A stretch of DNA of 14,894 bases from an uncultured Collinsella sp. (GTDB taxonomy: Bacteria; Actinomycetota; Coriobacteriia; Coriobacteriales; Coriobacteriaceae). Shown here piece after piece: positions 1 through 6,882 of the stretch. Made by a program: the position numbers and the translations under genes. The stretch's first letter is position 1. Each line of letters starts with the position of its first letter. The stretch covers positions 1-14,894 of the forward strand of contig USLO01000023.1 in assembly GCA_900555515.1 (NCBI GenBank). Direction: 5' to 3'. The notes under the pieces were generated by a model. The model did no database searches, had not been told where the DNA came from, and saw nothing but the letters and a program-made list of their open reading frames with translations.

Positions 1-276
1 GTCGAGATGCAGGCTTGTGCCGCCTCGCTCATTATGACCTTCGTGATGATGTACCAGACCTTCTTTATCCTGGCGCTGCTCACGACTATCTTTGAGTACA
101 AGCACATTCACTGCGCGCAAAAGTGGCGTCTGGTGACTAACCTGTTTACCTTCCCGATCTTTATGTTCAGCTATATCCCCATCACGGTGGCCGCGTTGTT
201 CCTGAAGGTCGACTGGGTGCCGACGCAGCACGCCGTCAACGTTACCCTTGACGAGGTCATGCAAGGCGCCAAATAA
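1..276 (+). CDS. Family 2-type membrane glycosyltransferase, C-terminal fragment
   Basis: The reading frame is open from base 1 and ends at TAA 274-276, so only the last 91 residues are present and the true start lies outside the window. Two hydrophobic stretches (about residues 7-28 and 47-68) are separated by a short basic loop. The tail reads KVDWVPTQHAVNVTLDE, which resembles the W-x-P-T-x-H end of processive GT2 enzymes of the NodC/IcaA/BcsA kind, where a Trp-containing segment follows the last membrane helices. Such enzymes build or transfer polysaccharide at the inner face of the membrane. The catalytic part is not visible, so neither substrate nor activity can be judged. The family call rests on the tail motif and membrane pattern alone. 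A strong terminator follows directly, so this is the last gene of its unit. Confidence 0.6.
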   Translation, partial: VEMQACAASLIMTFVMMYQTFFILALLTTIFEYKHIHCAQKWRLVTNLFTFPIFMFSYIPITVAALFLKVDWVPTQHAVNVTLDEVMQGAK

Positions 277-284
277 CCACCACC

Positions 285-326
285 AAAACCACCGCAAAGG
301 GGACAGGCACCTTTGCGGTGGTTTTT
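285..326 (+). terminator. Rho-independent terminator of the glycosyltransferase unit
   Basis: A perfect 16-bp inverted repeat pairs 285-300 with 310-325 around a 9-base loop (GGACAGGCA), and the 3' arm runs into five T (322-326). It begins 9 bases after the glycosyltransferase stop. The arms start with A-run and end with T-run, so it could also work on the opposite strand. The loop and flanks together contain GGGGACAGGCACC, discussed as a separate finding. Confidence 0.9.
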
Positions 327-357
327 GCTTTTGCGATGCAGCTCGAGGAGGCGTCCG

Positions 358-780
358 ATGGTCTATATCCCGTTTTGGATTTGCATCTTTGCCGGCATGG
401 CAATTGATGCCCGAGAGCGACGGTTTCCCAATGGGCTTGCCGGCGCATGTGCCGTGGCGGCGTTGGCGGGTGTTTGGCTCGACCTCGGTTTGAACACAGC
501 GCTTGACCACGCGGGTCTTGCCGTCATTGTGTATCTTGCTCTCGTGCTGACTGAGTCCCTCTGGCGTCGTCTTCGCCAAATCCCGGGCATCGGCATGGGG
601 GATGCCAAGGCGCTCTTCGCGCTCTGCACGCTCGACCCTATGGGTGGCATCGTTGCATTTGCCGTCGCACTCCTGGCCCTGGCCCTCTCCTGTCTCTTCA
701 CAAAATCGCGCTCCCTGCCATTGCTCCCGTTTTTAGTGCCGATTTTTGCCATAATCGAGGTCGTGGGCTGCACTTTGTAA
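358..780 (+). CDS. Small A24-family prepilin peptidase-like membrane aspartyl protease
   Basis: This 140-residue protein is almost all hydrophobic, with about four to five membrane segments. It carries both halves of the A24 aspartyl protease signature: Asp17 in AIDARERRFPN, where a short basic stretch and Pro-Asn follow the Asp, and Asp82 in the GxGD box (GMGDAK, 79-84). Members cleave the leader peptides of type IV pilins or Tad pilins at the cytoplasmic face. The length matches stand-alone TadV/CpaA-type enzymes lacking the N-terminal methylase domain of PilD. ATG 358 is chosen because GAGGAG (345-350) lies 7 bases upstream; an in-frame TTG at 313 falls inside the preceding terminator hairpin. 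No pilin or secretion ATPase gene is in the window, so the substrate is unknown. Only 31 bases separate it from the next gene, so the two are probably co-transcribed. Confidence 0.75.
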   Translation: MVYIPFWICIFAGMAIDARERRFPNGLAGACAVAALAGVWLDLGLNTALDHAGLAVIVYLALVLTESLWRRLRQIPGIGMGDAKALFALCTLDPMGGIVAFAVALLALALSCLFTKSRSLPLLPFLVPIFAIIEVVGCTL

Positions 781-811
781 CCGATTGCGCATCCTTCTTA
801 AGGAGCATGCC

Positions 812-2059
812 ATGGCAACTATTCAAGAAACGGCCGTCATTAAGGCGCGCATGGACCGTATTCCCTCGGCGTTGTCGCCCGAACTTGTCGAGCGCATTGC
901 CACCGATCGTGCTTCGGGCTATGTTAACCCGTATCGTTGCAACGACGATCAGGTCATTCGTCGTATTGATCGCGCTGCCGACAAAGGCACGCTTATGCGT
1001 CCGGCATTTATGCGCGATACCGAAAAGATTCTTCATCTTCCTGCGTACACGCGTTATGCAGGCAAAACGCAGGTCTTTAGCTTCCGTAGCAATGATGATC
1101 TGTCGCGCCGCGGTTTGCACGTGCAGCTTGTCTCGCGCATTGCGCGCGATATCGGTCGCGCCCTGGGGCTCAACTGCGATCTGATCGAGGCGATTGGCCT
1201 GGGCCACGACTTGGGACACACGCCCTTTGGCCATGCCGGTGAGCGATTCCTCAATGATATTTACCACGAGCGCACGGGTCGTTACTTTTTCCATAACGTG
1301 CAGTCGGTCCGTGTGCTCGATGCGCTGTACGGCCGTAACGTGTCGCTTCAGACGCTCGATGGCGTGCTATGCCACAACGGCGAATATGAGCAGCGTGTGT
1401 TTGAGCTTTCGGATATGGGCTCCTTTGACCAGTTCGATCAGGTGGTCGAGGACTGCATCGCCACGGGCTATGGCGCCATTGGGCATCTGCGTCCCATGAC
1501 GCTCGAGGGCTGCGTCGTTCGCATCTCGGATATTCTTGCCTACGTCGGTCGTGACCGTCAGGATGCGATCGCGGCGGGCCTGCTGTCACCCGACGCTTTT
1601 GATGATGGCCGGGGCGGTGCCTACAACAGCTGGATCCTTACGCACGCTTCCATCGATATCGTTGAGCACAGCTATGGTAAGCCGCGCATCGAGATGAGCG
1701 AGGACCTGTTTGAGGAAATCCGCCGAGCCAAGCGCGAGAACTACGAGAAGATCTATAGCAAGGGCGGTATCGAAGGCGATTCCGAGGTGGAGCTGCGCGA
1801 GGCGTTCGAAAAGCTCTACGACCGTTGCCTGCGGGATCTAAACAGTGGTGACGAGTCCTCTTACATCTTTAAGCACCATATTTCGCGCATTGAGCAGCAG
1901 CTTTCCTACTACGATCGCACCTATGCCTGGCAGGAGAACAAGGATCAAGCCGTGGTGGATTATATCGCGAGCATGACGGACGGTTATTTCTGCGAACTGA
2001 CGAGCAAGCTTTTCCCGGGTCTAAAGTTTCCGCATCGTACCTATATTAACGAACGGTAG
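812..2059 (+). CDS. dgt: HD-domain dNTP triphosphohydrolase (dGTPase family)
   Basis: The 415-residue protein has the H...HD...D metal-binding set of the dGTPase family: His103 (RRGLHVQLVSRIA), His132-Asp133 in GLGHDLGHTPFGHAGE, and Asp240 in RISDILAYVGRD. Family members hydrolyse dGTP or other dNTPs to the deoxynucleoside and tripolyphosphate, controlling nucleotide pools in the cytoplasm. The segment YAGKTQVF (82-89) matches the conserved lead-in to the HD core. ATG 812 is preferred because AAGGAG (800-805) lies 6 bases upstream; the longer frame from TTG 785 has no ribosome site. The C-terminal half is rich in charged helices, as is usual. Substrate preference cannot be read from the sequence. 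It lies between the prepilin peptidase gene and rarA, and the RarA neighbour fits a role in replication stress, though this is inference. Confidence 0.85.
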   Translation: MATIQETAVIKARMDRIPSALSPELVERIATDRASGYVNPYRCNDDQVIRRIDRAADKGTLMRPAFMRDTEKILHLPAYTRYAGKTQVFSFRSNDDLSRRGLHVQLVSRIARDIGRALGLNCDLIEAIGLGHDLGHTPFGHAGERFLNDIYHERTGRYFFHNVQSVRVLDALYGRNVSLQTLDGVLCHNGEYEQRVFELSDMGSFDQFDQVVEDCIATGYGAIGHLRPMTLEGCVVRISDILAYVGRDRQDAIAAGLLSPDAFDDGRGGAYNSWILTHASIDIVEHSYGKPRIEMSEDLFEEIRRAKRENYEKIYSKGGIEGDSEVELREAFEKLYDRCLRDLNSGDESSYIFKHHISRIEQQLSYYDRTYAWQENKDQAVVDYIASMTDGYFCELTSKLFPGLKFPHRTYINER

Positions 2060-2074
2060 TTCGTATCCTTTCGG

Positions 2075-2102
2075 TATACTGGTTAGTTGAAAACGTTTTT
2101 GA
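2075..2102 (+). promoter_or_regulatory. Possible rarA promoter with operator-like palindrome
   Basis: A -10-like TATACT (2075-2080, five of six consensus bases) stands in the short gap before rarA, but no good -35 lies 16-18 bases upstream. Just downstream, TTGAAAACGTTTTTGA (2087-2102) contains a perfect 10-base palindrome AAAACGTTTT (2090-2099) with the central CG typical of LacI/CcpA-type operators. It would sit at about the start of transcription, where a repressor could act. The assignment is tentative. Confidence 0.3.
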
Positions 2103-2120
2103 TTGATGCACGGGATGGCT

Positions 2121-3470
2121 ATGGACGACCTTTTTTCTGCCTCGACGCGCGAGCGTTCCTTTAAAAATGCGCCGCTCGCGGTGCGCATGCGACCCAATTC
2201 GCTCGACGAGTACGTGGGCCAGCAAAAGGCCGTCGGTAAGGGCTCATGGTTGCGTGCCGCGATCGAGCACGACGTGCTTTCGAGCGTGATTCTGTACGGG
2301 CCGGCCGGTACGGGTAAGACGACGCTGGCCCACATTATCGCCAACCATACCAAGAGCGAGTTTGTCGAGGTCAGCGCCGTGACGGGTACCGTAAAGGATC
2401 TTCGCCGCGTGATTGACGAGGCCAAGACGCGCCTGAATACGTACGACCGCCGCACCATCCTGTTTATCGACGAGATTCACCGCTTCTCCAAGTCTCAGCA
2501 GGATGCCTTGCTGCATGCGGTTGAGAACCGTACCGTCATTATGATTGGCGCCACGACGGAGAATCCGTACTTCGAGGTCAACTCGGCATTGCTCTCGCGC
2601 GGTCGCGTGGTGGAGCTTGAGCATCTTAAAGACGAGGATATCGCCACGCTGATCGAGCGTGCGCTCGAGGCGCCGCAGGGTTTGAACGGCAAGTTCTCGG
2701 CCGATGAGGATACGGTTAAGACCATCTGCACGCTGGCAGCGGGTGACGCTCGCTCGGCGCTCACGACGCTCGAACTTGCGAGCGAGATTGCCGTCACGCG
2801 TCCCGATACCGAGGGAACGCCAGCGCCCGCGGCGGGGGAGCGCTATCCCATCACCGTGGATGACGTGAAGATCGCCAACCCGCGTCGTGGATTTTCGTAT
2901 GACAAAAACGGTGACATGCACTACGACATCATCAGTGCGTTTATTAAGTCCATGCGCGGTAGCGACCCCGATGCCACGATCTATTGGCTCGCGCGCATGA
3001 TTGATGCGGGGGAGGATCCCAAGTTTATCGCTCGCCGTATTATGATTCAGGCTTCTGAGGATGTTGGCAACGCCGACCCGCAGGCGCTTTTGGTGGCGCA
3101 TGCCGCGTTTAAGTCTGCCGAGGTCATTGGCTATCCCGAGTGCCGCATTAACCTGGCTCAGGCTGCACTCTATGTGTGTTTGGCCCCTAAATCCAACGCG
3201 TGTGAGGCTTCGATTGATGCGGCGCTGGCCGATATCCATTCTAGTGGGCTTCGCGAGGTGCCGAGTTATCTGCGCGATCGCCATCGCCCAGGCAGCGACG
3301 ACTACGGTGTGTATAAATACCCGCACGATTATCCCGAAGGCTGGGTCGATCAGCGCTATTTGCCCGAGGGGCTGGAGCGCGGTGCGTTCTGGCAGCCTGC
3401 CGGGCGCGGCTGGGAAGAGTGGCGCGTAGAGCAAAGCGAGCGCGACCGCAGCGGGAATGCACCGAAGTAG
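2121..3470 (+). CDS. rarA: Replication-associated recombination AAA+ ATPase RarA (MgsA)
   Basis: A full-length (449 aa) clamp-loader-like AAA+ ATPase. Visible motifs in order are Walker A GPAGTGKT (60-67), Walker B ILFIDEIH (113-120), sensor 1 in GATTENP (143-149) and the Ser-Arg finger at 159-160. The C-terminal RarA tetramer domain includes ISAFIKSMRGSDPDA and ARRIMIQASEDVGNADPQA. RarA acts at stalled replication forks with SSB and RecA-related factors. An Ala/Pro/Gly-rich patch near residues 229-240 looks like a flexible linker between the ATPase and C-terminal parts. The start is uncertain: ATG 2106, 2115 and 2121 are all in frame and none has a strong ribosome site. ATG 2121 has the weak GGGA at about the right distance, and the alternatives add at most five residues. 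No terminator follows before the next gene. Confidence 0.93.
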   Translation: MDDLFSASTRERSFKNAPLAVRMRPNSLDEYVGQQKAVGKGSWLRAAIEHDVLSSVILYGPAGTGKTTLAHIIANHTKSEFVEVSAVTGTVKDLRRVIDEAKTRLNTYDRRTILFIDEIHRFSKSQQDALLHAVENRTVIMIGATTENPYFEVNSALLSRGRVVELEHLKDEDIATLIERALEAPQGLNGKFSADEDTVKTICTLAAGDARSALTTLELASEIAVTRPDTEGTPAPAAGERYPITVDDVKIANPRRGFSYDKNGDMHYDIISAFIKSMRGSDPDATIYWLARMIDAGEDPKFIARRIMIQASEDVGNADPQALLVAHAAFKSAEVIGYPECRINLAQAALYVCLAPKSNACEASIDAALADIHSSGLREVPSYLRDRHRPGSDDYGVYKYPHDYPEGWVDQRYLPEGLERGAFWQPAGRGWEEWRVEQSERDRSGNAPK

Positions 3471-3501
3471 CTGCTGATAATTTTGTCCCACGTTGCTGCT
3501 C

Positions 3502-3532
3502 TTGGCATGTTCGGTCCCCTTTGGGGTACCAT
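3502..3532 (+). promoter_or_regulatory. Candidate promoter for the sigma-factor unit, with internal inverted repeat
   Basis: TTGGCA (3502-3507) and TACCAT (3527-3532) resemble -35 and -10 boxes, but the 19-base spacer is long. The spacer holds an inverted repeat: GGTCCCC (3513-3519) pairs with GGGGTACC (3523-3530) with one bulged base, so it overlaps the -10. It could be an operator or a weak hairpin. GGGTAC (3524-3529) also resembles a general-stress sigma -10 box, but no GTTT lies at the right distance. Confidence 0.35.
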
Positions 3533-3570
3533 GAAAAGCGTCTGTATTTCGATTTTTCCGGGAGGCTTGT

Positions 3571-4161
3571 ATGAGTCCCATTCAAATTGCCTTGCTGCTG
3601 CTCGCCGTTGCCGGCGTGTGGGCTATCGTTGAGCTTGCGCTCACCCTGCGCAAGACCCGCACCGTTGTCGACTCGCTCGATAAGACTGTAACCGACCTCA
3701 ACAACACCATCGCCGAGGCGCAGCCGGTGGTGGCAAAACTCGACGGCGCTGTCGACGAGCTTACACCGGCACTTGCCCAGATGGAGCCGCTCCTTAAGTC
3801 GAGCAAGACCGCCGTTGACGCCCTGACGTCCAACCTCGTTGAGGTTGAGGCCGTCGTTCGCGACATTTCCGAGGTCACGGGCAGTATGGCCGAAGCCAGC
3901 AACGCCGTGTCGAGCGTGACCGATTCTGCCGCCGGTGCCGTGCAGAAACTCTTTAACAAGGTGAAGGCTCCCGCGGCCGACGCTGAGCGCAAGCTTTCCG
4001 CTGCCGAAGAAGCCGAGCAGCCGACCGAGCGTGTCCTGATTGGCGAAGCCGGGGACGATGTCGCTGCTGGTGACAATGATGCGCAGAAGCCTGCTGCTAA
4101 AGCAGCCCAGTATTACACCTACACGCCCGCCGAGACCACCGAGGAGTCCTGCGATGAGTAG
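3571..4161 (+). CDS. DUF948-like membrane-anchored coiled-coil protein
   Basis: The 196-residue protein has one N-terminal membrane helix (about 4-25), then a long heptad-like helical region (about 27-130) full of Val/Leu/Asp/Thr repeats, such as TVVDSLDKTVTDLNNTI. It ends in an Ala/Glu/Asp-rich, probably disordered tail. This layout matches DUF948 proteins such as Bacillus YtxG, a general-stress protein whose biochemical role is not established. No catalytic motif is visible. The start is firm: GGGAGG (3560-3565) is 5 bases before ATG. The gene overlaps the next by 8 bases, so it is the first gene of a unit with an anti-sigma-like protein and a sigma factor, which agrees with a link to stress response. 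That link comes from context only. A role as a membrane tether for a regulator is possible but unproven. Confidence 0.7.
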   Translation: MSPIQIALLLLAVAGVWAIVELALTLRKTRTVVDSLDKTVTDLNNTIAEAQPVVAKLDGAVDELTPALAQMEPLLKSSKTAVDALTSNLVEVEAVVRDISEVTGSMAEASNAVSSVTDSAAGAVQKLFNKVKAPAADAERKLSAAEEAEQPTERVLIGEAGDDVAAGDNDAQKPAAKAAQYYTYTPAETTEESCDE

Positions 4162-4531
4162 CGAAGCAACTTGCCCCATTACGCTGACCGTTGCCGGCGA
4201 CCCGCGTCTGGCGCGCCTTGTGCGCATGACGGCGGCAAATGTCGGTGCGCTCTGCTCCATGTCCGTCGATCGCATCGAGGACATTCGTATGGCTGCCGAG
4301 GAAGCATTTATTTTCGGCTGCACGGCTGTTGATTCCGATGACATCTCGATCAAATTCGATGTCGACGAATCTCACGTTGGCATGACCTTTACCTTTGGTG
4401 ACCAGGCCACCGTCGACGAGGATGACCAGGCCGCTGTGTATGCCGAGCTCATTTTGGCGAGCGTGTGCGATTCCTACGAAAAGACTGCGGCGCCCCTGAC
4501 GCTTTCCCTCGACCTCAAGGCGGATATCTAA
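4154..4531 (+). CDS. RsbW/SpoIIAB-like anti-sigma protein lacking ATP-binding residues
   Basis: The protein has 125 residues, and position (directly before a SigB/SigF-type sigma gene) and sequence point to the RsbW/SpoIIAB family. The segment IEDIRMAAEEAFIFGC (41-56) lines up with the N-box helix of RsbW, which reads roughly IEDMKIAVSEACTNAV. Glu50-Ala51 are kept, but the Asn that holds Mg-ATP is Phe54. No G-box (DxGxG-like) follows, and the protein is shorter than the usual 140-160 residues. RsbW proteins bind and silence their sigma factor and phosphorylate an anti-anti-sigma protein; here the kinase part should be dead, while sigma binding may persist. ATG 4154 follows GAGGAG (4141-4146) by 7 bases and overlaps the upstream gene by 8. 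The stop lies one base before the sigma start. Distant homology makes the family call good but not certain. Confidence 0.65.
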   Translation: MSSEATCPITLTVAGDPRLARLVRMTAANVGALCSMSVDRIEDIRMAAEEAFIFGCTAVDSDDISIKFDVDESHVGMTFTFGDQATVDEDDQAAVYAELILASVCDSYEKTAAPLTLSLDLKADI

Positions 4532-4532
4532 T

Positions 4533-5324
4533 ATGACCGAACGTTCCCGGAGCGGTAAGACCGCTTGGGACAAGGAGAAAACCCGCGAGCTGTTTCGTCG
4601 CTATAAAGAGACCGGTGACCCGGACGCACGCGAGCAGCTCGTCATGTCCCACATGAACCTGGTAAGGTTTCTTGCCAACAAATTTAAGAACCGCGGCGAG
4701 CCGCTCGATGATCTGATGCAGGTTGGCTATTTGGGCCTGCTCAAGGCTATCGACCGCTTTGATCCCGAGCGCGGACTCGAGTTCACGACGTTTGCGACAC
4801 CCACTATCCTGGGCGAGATCAAACGCCATTTCCGCGACAAGGGCTGGAGCGTGCGCGTACCGCGTCGTCTGCAGGAGCTCTCGGCCAAGGTCAACCAGGC
4901 TACTGACAAACTTACCAACGAGCTGCAGCGTTCGCCCAAGGTTGAGGAGATCGCTGAGTATCTAGATGTGACTGTCGATGAGGTCCTCGAGGCTATGGAA
5001 TCGTCTTCGGCCTATACCTCGGTGCCCATCGAGGCTCCTGGTGCGTCCGATTCCGACGATGCCCCTTCGATTCTCGACCGTTACGCCGACGACGACAACG
5101 AGCTCGACTTTACCGATGACCGCCTAGTGATCGAGGAAGCCATCCGTGATTTCTCGCCGCGCGAGCGCGAGGTGATTGAGCTGCGATTTGTGAAGGGCAT
5201 GACCCAGATCGAGATCGCCAAGAAACTGGGTATTTCTCAGGTGCAGGTTTCGCGTCTGCTGCGCCGCACGCTTAAGAAGATTCAGGACAAGATCGACCCC
5301 GACGGAGTGATGATTCGTTCATGA
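4533..5324 (+). CDS. Alternative sigma factor, SigB/SigF (sigma-70 group 3) family
   Basis: A 263-residue sigma factor. Region 2 (about 36-106) includes LVRFLANKFKNRGEPLDDL, DRFDPERGLEFTTFATP and the -10 recognition helix ending in RHFRDKGWSVRVPRR. Region 3 spans roughly 113-190. Region 4 (about 200-250) contains the helix-turn-helix GMTQIEIAKKLGISQVQVSR (222-241). The RGxxFTTFATP and WSVRVPRRLQEL signatures mark the SigB/SigF/SigG branch, which runs general-stress or sporulation genes elsewhere. A neighbouring anti-sigma-like gene and the absence of sporulation genes here favour a stress role. An acidic insert (175-197) is fairly rich in Asp. The start is 1 base after the upstream stop, and the stop overlaps the next gene in ATGA, so translation is probably coupled on both sides. 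Confidence 0.92.
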   Translation: MTERSRSGKTAWDKEKTRELFRRYKETGDPDAREQLVMSHMNLVRFLANKFKNRGEPLDDLMQVGYLGLLKAIDRFDPERGLEFTTFATPTILGEIKRHFRDKGWSVRVPRRLQELSAKVNQATDKLTNELQRSPKVEEIAEYLDVTVDEVLEAMESSSAYTSVPIEAPGASDSDDAPSILDRYADDDNELDFTDDRLVIEEAIRDFSPREREVIELRFVKGMTQIEIAKKLGISQVQVSRLLRRTLKKIQDKIDPDGVMIRS

Positions 5325-6730
5325 GTGAGCACCCCCAACAAACCGATCGCGTGCTGCGCGACACCCGCATTCTGACGCTGCGCATTTGGGCTGTTGTCGG
5401 CTGCATTGTTATTGCTGCTGTCATCTTTAACCTTATGGGCATCCTGGCACCGGTTATTGAGTTTCTTGCCGTCGGCTCCATCATTGCTTTTGTGATGTCC
5501 CCGATCACCAATTGGCTCGAGCACCATGGCGTGAATCGCGGCATCGGTTCGCTTATCGCGCTTATTGTTGTTGTTGCCGTGCTCGTCGGTGTCGTTTGCA
5601 TCTTGTCGCCGATTCTCTTTGGTCAGATCATGGAAGTCCTGAGCCGCCTGCCCGAGCAGCTTCGTGTTGCAGGTGGCGATCTCAACGAGATGATCTCGCA
5701 CGCCAAGACGCTCAACAACACGCCGCTCAAGGAGTATTTGGACGATAATCTTTCGTCGCTTGTTACCGTGGCATCGAAGTACGTGTCTCAGATCGCTGCC
5801 GAGCTTGGCCGCGGTGTGTTCCCGCTCATCACCAATACGGCCTCGCAGTTGTTCGTGATCTTCCTTGGTCTGGTGCTTGCGTACTGGATGGCCTGCGACT
5901 ACCCTCGCATGCACCACGAGATTTGCACCATCATCGGTCAGGAGAAGGAGACCTCGTACCGCTTTATGGTCGCCATCCTTTCTCGCTCTGTCGGCGGCTA
6001 CATGCGCGGTATGGTCGTGACGTCCATCTGTGGTGGTTTCCTCGCCTTTATCGGTTTTATGATCATCGGCCATCCGTATGCGGCGCTCATGGCTATCTTT
6101 ACCGGCATCATGCATTTGGTTCCGGTCGTCGGTCCTTGGGTGAGCGCAGCAATCGCCACGGTGCTCGGTTTCATGTTCAGCCCCATGTTGGCGTTGTGGA
6201 CGCTCATCGTGACGATGGTCGCGCAAAACGTCACCGATAACGTGATTTCGCCTAAGGTCATGCAGAGCTCGGTGCAGGTGCATCCCATTATGAGCCTCAC
6301 GGCGCTCGTTATTGGCTCAGCACTCATGGGTCCCATCGGTATGATTATTGCCATCCCGCTGTGTGCGGCCCTCAAGGGTATCTTCGTGTACTACTTCGAG
6401 AATGAGACCGGCCGCCAGCTTGTGGCCTATGACGGTGCCGTGTTTAAGGGCACGCCGTACCGCGATGCCGATGGCAACCCGGTCGCCGCCTACGACGCGC
6501 TCGGCGACGACACCTTCATCTACGAGTCCGAGCTCATCGGCAACGAGACTGCGCCCGAGGCCAAGGCCATGCCCAAGCCCGAGCTCGATAATCCCTGGAT
6601 TAAGCTCTCTGGTCTGCAGCCCGATGCCACGGGTTTCTTCAAAAACCCCTTCGCCAAAGACGATGATTCCAACTCGGACGACGATACCAATACCGGCATC
6701 GACGGCTCCATGGACGATGACGACAAGTAG
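5321..6730 (+). CDS. AI-2E/UPF0118-family membrane transporter with long acidic tail
   Basis: The 469-residue polytopic protein has hydrophobic helices at about 22-63, 75-100, 173-193, 228-250, 253-305 and 323-358. Typical AI-2E family segments are present: HLVPVVGPW (265-273), DNVISPKVM (307-315) and MGPIGMIIAIPL (336-347). Family members have been linked to autoinducer-2 or other small-molecule export and, in some cases, Na+/H+ exchange, so the substrate cannot be assigned. The last 99 or so residues (371-469) are soluble and end in a run of Asp with few other residues, finishing DDDDK. That tail is longer than in many relatives. The ATGA overlap with the sigma gene and the terminator at 6781 make it the last gene of the stress-type unit. 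No separate ribosome site is needed if translation is coupled. Confidence 0.85.
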   Translation: MSEHPQQTDRVLRDTRILTLRIWAVVGCIVIAAVIFNLMGILAPVIEFLAVGSIIAFVMSPITNWLEHHGVNRGIGSLIALIVVVAVLVGVVCILSPILFGQIMEVLSRLPEQLRVAGGDLNEMISHAKTLNNTPLKEYLDDNLSSLVTVASKYVSQIAAELGRGVFPLITNTASQLFVIFLGLVLAYWMACDYPRMHHEICTIIGQEKETSYRFMVAILSRSVGGYMRGMVVTSICGGFLAFIGFMIIGHPYAALMAIFTGIMHLVPVVGPWVSAAIATVLGFMFSPMLALWTLIVTMVAQNVTDNVISPKVMQSSVQVHPIMSLTALVIGSALMGPIGMIIAIPLCAALKGIFVYYFENETGRQLVAYDGAVFKGTPYRDADGNPVAAYDALGDDTFIYESELIGNETAPEAKAMPKPELDNPWIKLSGLQPDATGFFKNPFAKDDDSNSDDDTNTGIDGSMDDDDK

Positions 6731-6780
6731 CGGGGTAATTTGAGTCAACATTCATACGCACTAACATGCAATTTCGCTGA

Positions 6781-6810
6781 AGGGCCGGCATTGTGCCGGC
6801 CCTCTTTTTT
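6781..6810 (+). terminator. Rho-independent terminator of the sigma/AI-2E unit
   Basis: AGGGCCGGCA (6781-6790) pairs perfectly with TGCCGGCCCT (6794-6803) around a 3-base TTG loop, followed by CTTTTTT to 6810. It lies 50 bases after the AI-2E stop codon and closes that unit. Its T-run overlaps the likely -35 region of the alaS promoter. Confidence 0.95.
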
Positions 6811-6836
6811 GCACTTGCGCGGTGGGATGGTAATAT
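6808..6836 (+). promoter_or_regulatory. Likely promoter of the alaS operon
   Basis: A -10 box TAATAT (6831-6836, four of six consensus bases) has a partial -35 TTTGCA (6808-6813) exactly 17 bases upstream. Transcription would start near 6843, giving a leader of about 40 bases. That is too short for a T-box, and no T-box or other riboswitch motif is seen. The -35 region abuts the preceding terminator's T-run, a compact terminator-promoter junction. Confidence 0.5.
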
Positions 6837-6882
6837 CGTTACGTTTGAACTGTTTCGATGTGAAACCGAGGAGATTCCCTCT

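Noticed and set aside
785..811. Longer dGTPase start at TTG 785
   Set aside because: TTG has no ribosome site, whereas ATG 812 has AAGGAG 6 bases upstream.
3504..3529. SigB/SigF-type promoter (GTTT-N13-16-GGGTAT) before the sigma unit
   Set aside because: GGGTAC is present at 3524-3529, but no GTTT-like -35 lies 13-16 bases upstream; the nearest GTT is only 9 bases away.
6716..6730. C-terminal DDDDK of the AI-2E protein resembling an enteropeptidase site
   Set aside because: It is the end of a general Asp-rich tail and has no meaning as a protease site inside a bacterium.
6740..6810. A second promoter-plus-terminator small RNA after the AI-2E gene (TTGAGT, 16 bases, TAACAT, then hairpin)
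   Set aside because: Both boxes match only four of six bases, and the hairpin is a compact standard terminator placed as expected for the upstream operon.
6837..6882. T-box leader before alaS
   Set aside because: The likely leader is about 40 bases, far too short, and no T-box sequence or specifier hairpin is seen.
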